Assembly: GCF_008923185.1 (NCBI RefSeq)
Contig: NZ_WBMT01000020.1
Location: 186,001 to 250,000 of the forward strand
DNA length: 64,000 nt
Direction: 5' to 3'
Source: Actinomadura rudentiformis
Lineage (GTDB): Bacteria; Actinomycetota; Actinomycetes; Streptosporangiales; Streptosporangiaceae
In this document: positions 61,158-64,000 of the stretch, piece by piece
Numbering within the stretch: position 1 is the first letter of the stretch
Layout of the letters: each line of letters starts with the position of its first letter
Position numbers and translations under genes: made by a program
Notes under the pieces: generated by a model
Told to the model about the DNA's origin: nothing
Databases searched by the model: none
What the model saw: the letters and a program-made list of their open reading frames with translations, nothing else

Positions 61158-61264
61158 TCCGCTCATGGTCGCGGCTGCGCCGCTCCGGGCCATGGCGCTT
61201 TGACGCCCTGTCTTCCCTCGTCGGTCGTTCCTCCCTCCTCAGTCCAGACAAGGCGGCGCCATGA
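61154..61264 (+). CDS. 36-residue ORF bridging murF and mraY
   Basis: ATG 61154 overlaps the murF stop (ATGA). The frame encodes 36 residues with a basic, Trp/Arg-rich start (MIRSWSRLRRSGPWRF) and ends in a TGA that overlaps the mraY ATG 61261 (ATGA). Both ends thus follow the overlap rule used at other coupled junctions here. No family is recognised, and the hydrophobicity is too low for a membrane helix. It may be a functional micropeptide or only a translational bridge across a 103-nt gap. Confidence 0.45.
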   Translation: MIRSWSRLRRSGPWRFDALSSLVGRSSLLSPDKAAP

Positions 61265-62322
61265 CCAACATCATCATCGCCGCCGGTGTGGCCCTGGTGT
61301 TCGTCATGGTCGGCACGCCGGTGTGGATCCGCATCGTCAACCGGCTGGGCTACGGGCAGATGATCCGCGAGGAGGGCCCCGAGGCCCACCTCAACAAGCG
61401 CGGCACGCCCACCATGGGCGGCACGGTGTTCATCGTCGGCTCGCTGGTCGGCTACTCCGCCGCGCACCTGGCCACCCGGCAGATCCCGACCGTCTCGGGC
61501 TTCCTGGTGCTCTTCCTGATGACCGGCCTCGGGCTGGTCGGCTTCGTCGACGACTACATCAAGGTGTTCAAGCAGCGCAGCCTGGGCCTGCGCAGCGGCG
61601 CCAAGATGGTCGGCATCGTGGTGGTCGGCGTCATCTTCGCGATCGCCTCCCTCAACTTCCCCAACGGGTACGACATCACCCCGGCCTCCCCGCACCTGTC
61701 GTTCCTGCGCGACTTCGGGCCCTCGATCGGCCCCTACCTCTTCGTGGTCTGGGCGCTGCTGCTGATCGCGGCGATGTCCAACGGCGTCAACCTCACCGAC
61801 GGTCTGGACGGCCTGGCCGCCGGCCCGGCCGGGATGGTGCTCGCCGCGTACGTCATCATCGGCAACTGGCAGCTGCGCAACAGCTGTTACGACTACGGCC
61901 TCGCCCCCGGCTGCTACAGCGTCCGCGACCCGCTCGACCTCGCGGTCGTCGCGGCCGCGGTCCTCGGCGGGGTGTTCGGCTTCCTGTGGTGGAACGCCCC
62001 GCCCGCCAAGATCTTCATGGGCGACACCGGCTCGCTCGCCCTGGGCGGCGTGCTGGTCGGCCTGGCGATCCTCACCCACACCCAGTTCCTGCTGGCCATC
62101 CTGTGCGGTCTGATCGTGATGATCACCATGTCCGTGATCATCCAGGTCGGCAGTTTCAAGCTGACCGGCAAACGGGTATTCAAGATGGCACCCCTCCAGC
62201 ACCACTTCGAGCTGTCAGGGTGGGCCGAGACCACGATCGTCGTCCGGTTCTGGCTGATGTCGGCGCTGTTCGTGGCGATCGGCCTCGGGCTGTTCTACCT
62301 GGAATGGATGCCCAAGCGGTGA
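61261..62322 (+). CDS. mraY: phospho-MurNAc-pentapeptide transferase
   Basis: A 353-residue polytopic enzyme (ten TM segments) that attaches phospho-MurNAc-pentapeptide to undecaprenyl phosphate, giving lipid I. It shows GTPTMGGTVFIVGSL, the Asp pair in GFVDDYIKV, the NLTDGLDGLAAGPAG loop, KIFMGDTGSLALGG and APLQHHFELSG. The murD GTG overlaps its stop (GTGA). Confidence 0.96.
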   Translation: MTNIIIAAGVALVFVMVGTPVWIRIVNRLGYGQMIREEGPEAHLNKRGTPTMGGTVFIVGSLVGYSAAHLATRQIPTVSGFLVLFLMTGLGLVGFVDDYIKVFKQRSLGLRSGAKMVGIVVVGVIFAIASLNFPNGYDITPASPHLSFLRDFGPSIGPYLFVVWALLLIAAMSNGVNLTDGLDGLAAGPAGMVLAAYVIIGNWQLRNSCYDYGLAPGCYSVRDPLDLAVVAAAVLGGVFGFLWWNAPPAKIFMGDTGSLALGGVLVGLAILTHTQFLLAILCGLIVMITMSVIIQVGSFKLTGKRVFKMAPLQHHFELSGWAETTIVVRFWLMSALFVAIGLGLFYLEWMPKR

Positions 62323-63719
62323 GTTCCACCTGGAAGGGTCTGCGCGTCTGCGTCGCGGGCCTCGGCGTCTCGGGGCGGGCGGCCGCCCGCGTGCTCGCCG
62401 AACGCGGCGCGCGCGTGACGGTCGTCGAAGGCCGTGACGACGAGGCGCTCCGCGGTCACGCCGCCGAGCTGGCGGCGCGCGCCGACGCGTACGGATCGCC
62501 GGTCACCGTACGGCTCGGCGACGGCGAGACCCTTCCGGACGATATCGACCTCGTGGTCACCTCGCCGGGCTGGCGCCCGGACGTGCCGCTGCTGGCCGCG
62601 GCGGCGCGGGCCGGGATCGAGATCATCGGTGAGGTGGAGCTGGCCTGGCGGCTCCGCAGGGCGGACGCGGCGCCCTGGCTGGCGCTGACGGGCACCAACG
62701 GCAAGACCACGGCGGTGCGGATGCTCGCGTGCATCCTCGATGCCGCCGGTCACCGGACCCTCGCGGTCGGCAACGTCGGCACCCCCATCGTCGAGGCGGT
62801 GCTTGAGAAGAACGACGTCCTCGCCGTGGAGCTGTCGAGCTACCAGCTCCACTGGTCGAGCACCGTCGCGCCGTACGCCGCCGCCGTGCTGAACGTGGCG
62901 CCCGACCACCTCGACTGGCACGGCTCCCTGGAGGCCTACGCCGCCGACAAGGGCAAGATCTACGCGCCCGGGACCATCGCGGTGATCAACTCCGACGACC
63001 CCGTCTCCGTGCGGCTCGGCGGCGAGGGCGCCATCGGCTTCACGCTCGCCGTCCCGCAGCCCGGCCAGCTGGGCGTCGTCGAGGATCTGATCGTCGACCG
63101 GGCGCTGGTCCCCGACCCCGAGCACGAGGCCGTCGAGCTCGCCGCGCTGGCCGACGTCCGGCCGTTCGCGCCGCACAACGTCGCCAACGCGCTCGCCGCG
63201 GCCGCCCTGGCCCGCGCCTTCGGCGTCCCGCCCGAAGCCGTCCAGGCGGGACTGCGGGAGTTCGTGCCCGACCCGCACCGCATCGCCCATGTCGCCACGC
63301 TCGCGGGCGTGGACTACGTCGACGACTCCAAGGCGACCAATCCGCACGCCGCCGCGTCCTCGCTGACCGCCTGCCGGTCGGCCGTCTGGATCGCCGGGGG
63401 GCAGCTGAAGGGCGCCGACGTCGACGAGCTGGTGCGTTCCTGCGCCGACCGGCTGCGGGCCGTCGTGCTCCTCGGGGCCGACCGGGCACAAATCGCCACA
63501 GCACTCGCGCGACACGCGCCTGAGGTCCCGGTCGTCGACGTCCCCGACACCGACACTGGGGCGATGGACCGCGTCGTTAGTGAAGCCTCCGCCCTGGCAC
63601 AGCCCGGGGACACCGTGCTCCTGGCCCCCGCCGGAGCCTCGTTCGACATGTTCACCAGTTACGGAGCGCGCGGCGACGCCTTCGCCGCCGCGGTACGGCG
63701 GCTGGCCGAGCGACGGTAG
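62319..63719 (+). CDS. murD: UDP-MurNAc-L-alanine--D-glutamate ligase
   Basis: A 466-residue ligase adding D-Glu. The N-terminal dinucleotide-like VCVAGLGVSGRAAARVLAER, ALTGTNGKTTAVRMLACIL, VELSSYQLHW, APDHLDWHGSLEAYAADKGK and DDSKATNPHAAASSL are typical. GTG 62319 overlaps the mraY stop; the longer frame upstream is out of homology. Confidence 0.95.
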   Translation: MSSTWKGLRVCVAGLGVSGRAAARVLAERGARVTVVEGRDDEALRGHAAELAARADAYGSPVTVRLGDGETLPDDIDLVVTSPGWRPDVPLLAAAARAGIEIIGEVELAWRLRRADAAPWLALTGTNGKTTAVRMLACILDAAGHRTLAVGNVGTPIVEAVLEKNDVLAVELSSYQLHWSSTVAPYAAAVLNVAPDHLDWHGSLEAYAADKGKIYAPGTIAVINSDDPVSVRLGGEGAIGFTLAVPQPGQLGVVEDLIVDRALVPDPEHEAVELAALADVRPFAPHNVANALAAAALARAFGVPPEAVQAGLREFVPDPHRIAHVATLAGVDYVDDSKATNPHAAASSLTACRSAVWIAGGQLKGADVDELVRSCADRLRAVVLLGADRAQIATALARHAPEVPVVDVPDTDTGAMDRVVSEASALAQPGDTVLLAPAGASFDMFTSYGARGDAFAAAVRRLAERR

Positions 63720-63729
63720 GGGAGCGGGC

Positions 63730-64000
63730 ATGACCGCCGTACCTGCCAAGGACCTCTCGTCCAAAGATCCATCGCCCAAGAATCCATCGTCCAAGGACCC
63801 ATCGTCCAAGGAGAAGGGCTCGGGGCGCTCGGGACCGCGCGAGCAGGTCGTCGCCGCCGTCGGGCTGCTGGACCGCCCGCTCACCTCGTACTACCTGGTG
63901 CTGGGCTGTTCCATGATGCTCCTGGCGCTCGGGCTCACGATGGTGCTGTCGGCGTCCAGCGTGAAGCAGCTGCAGGAGACCGGGTCGGCCTACACGCTGT
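63730..64000 (+). CDS. ftsW: FtsW/RodA-family glycosyltransferase (3' end outside window)
   Basis: The first 90 residues are present. A cytoplasmic tail of about 55 residues contains four SSKDP/SPKNP-type five-residue repeats, encoded by 15-bp tandem repeats (CCATCGTCCAAGGAC type). TM1 (YLVLGCSMMLLALGLTMVLS) follows, then SASSVKQLQETGSAYT, typical of FtsW. It would polymerise lipid II at the septum together with FtsI. ATG 63730 follows GGGGAGC. Confidence 0.88.
   Translation, partial: MTAVPAKDLSSKDPSPKNPSSKDPSSKEKGSGRSGPREQVVAAVGLLDRPLTSYYLVLGCSMMLLALGLTMVLSASSVKQLQETGSAYTL

Overview
The window is GC-rich actinobacterial chromosome, dense in genes with strong G/C third positions. Gene content fits an order like Streptosporangiales, perhaps Thermomonosporaceae (Actinomadura-like). 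That placement is an inference from an F420-type oxidoreductase, a GAF-ANTAR protein, a DUF3040 protein, a mraZ-rsmH-ftsL-ftsI-murE-murF-mraY-murD-ftsW division cluster and the aroC-K-B-Q ... pepQ-efp-nusB block. I found no rRNA, tRNA, CRISPR array or transposase.

Layout. 1-2.4 kb: the 3' part of a hydantoinase B/oxoprolinase-type gene and a DEDD exonuclease. 2.4-9.2 kb: an accessory islet (DUF1684 protein, two MFS exporters, an XRE-cupin regulator, a carotenoid cleavage oxygenase, two gene remnants). It is bounded by two diverged copies of the convergent 3' ends of its neighbours. 9.2-18.9 kb: amino-acid exporter, MocR regulator, GAF proteins, a MatB-like malonyl/acyl-CoA synthetase followed by cytosine deaminase, a TetR/NAD(P)-binding pair and a nitrilase-family amidase. 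19-22.8 kb: an ABC-2 exporter with a DesK/DesR-like two-component system behind a perfect palindrome. 22.8-30.3 kb: a DapC-like aminotransferase, an ECF sigma factor with a CU044_5270 partner, carbamate kinase plus a ring-opening amidohydrolase (barbiturase/cyanuric acid hydrolase), SseB-like, A24 peptidase and PhyH proteins. 30.3-33.9 kb: a single-chain alpha-beta glycyl-tRNA synthetase and a GNAT. 34-45.1 kb: aroC-aroK-aroB-aroQ and pepP/Q-efp-nusB, separated by a 5.6-kb block (PHA depolymerase, TetR, enoyl-CoA hydratase, F420-type oxidoreductase, Tat-exported amine oxidase). 45.2-53 kb: methyltransferase, DNA polymerase IV, DUF3040, then the TgpA/DUF58/MoxR operon on the minus strand. 53.4-64 kb: the division and cell-wall cluster, running off the right edge inside ftsW.

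How the genes work together. The aro genes supply chorismate. The dcw genes make and cross-link lipid II. CodA, the ring-opening amidohydrolase and the MatB-like ligase would fit oxidative pyrimidine breakdown (cytosine to uracil, barbiturate, ureidomalonate, malonate, malonyl-CoA), but the uracil oxidase and ureidomalonase are not in the window.

Two sequence-level themes stand out. First, many genes have a TAnnnT-type -10 box 6-8 nt before an ATG/GTG with no ribosome binding site, which predicts leaderless mRNAs. Second, short tandem duplications (16, 17, 23 and 53 bp) sit on gene junctions and include the upstream stop codon. At aroC/aroK and aroB/aroQ these duplications form chains of tiny ORFs with NTGA stop-start overlaps. 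A 36-codon ORF bridges murF and mraY in the same way. These look like translational relays and are the most unusual observation here.
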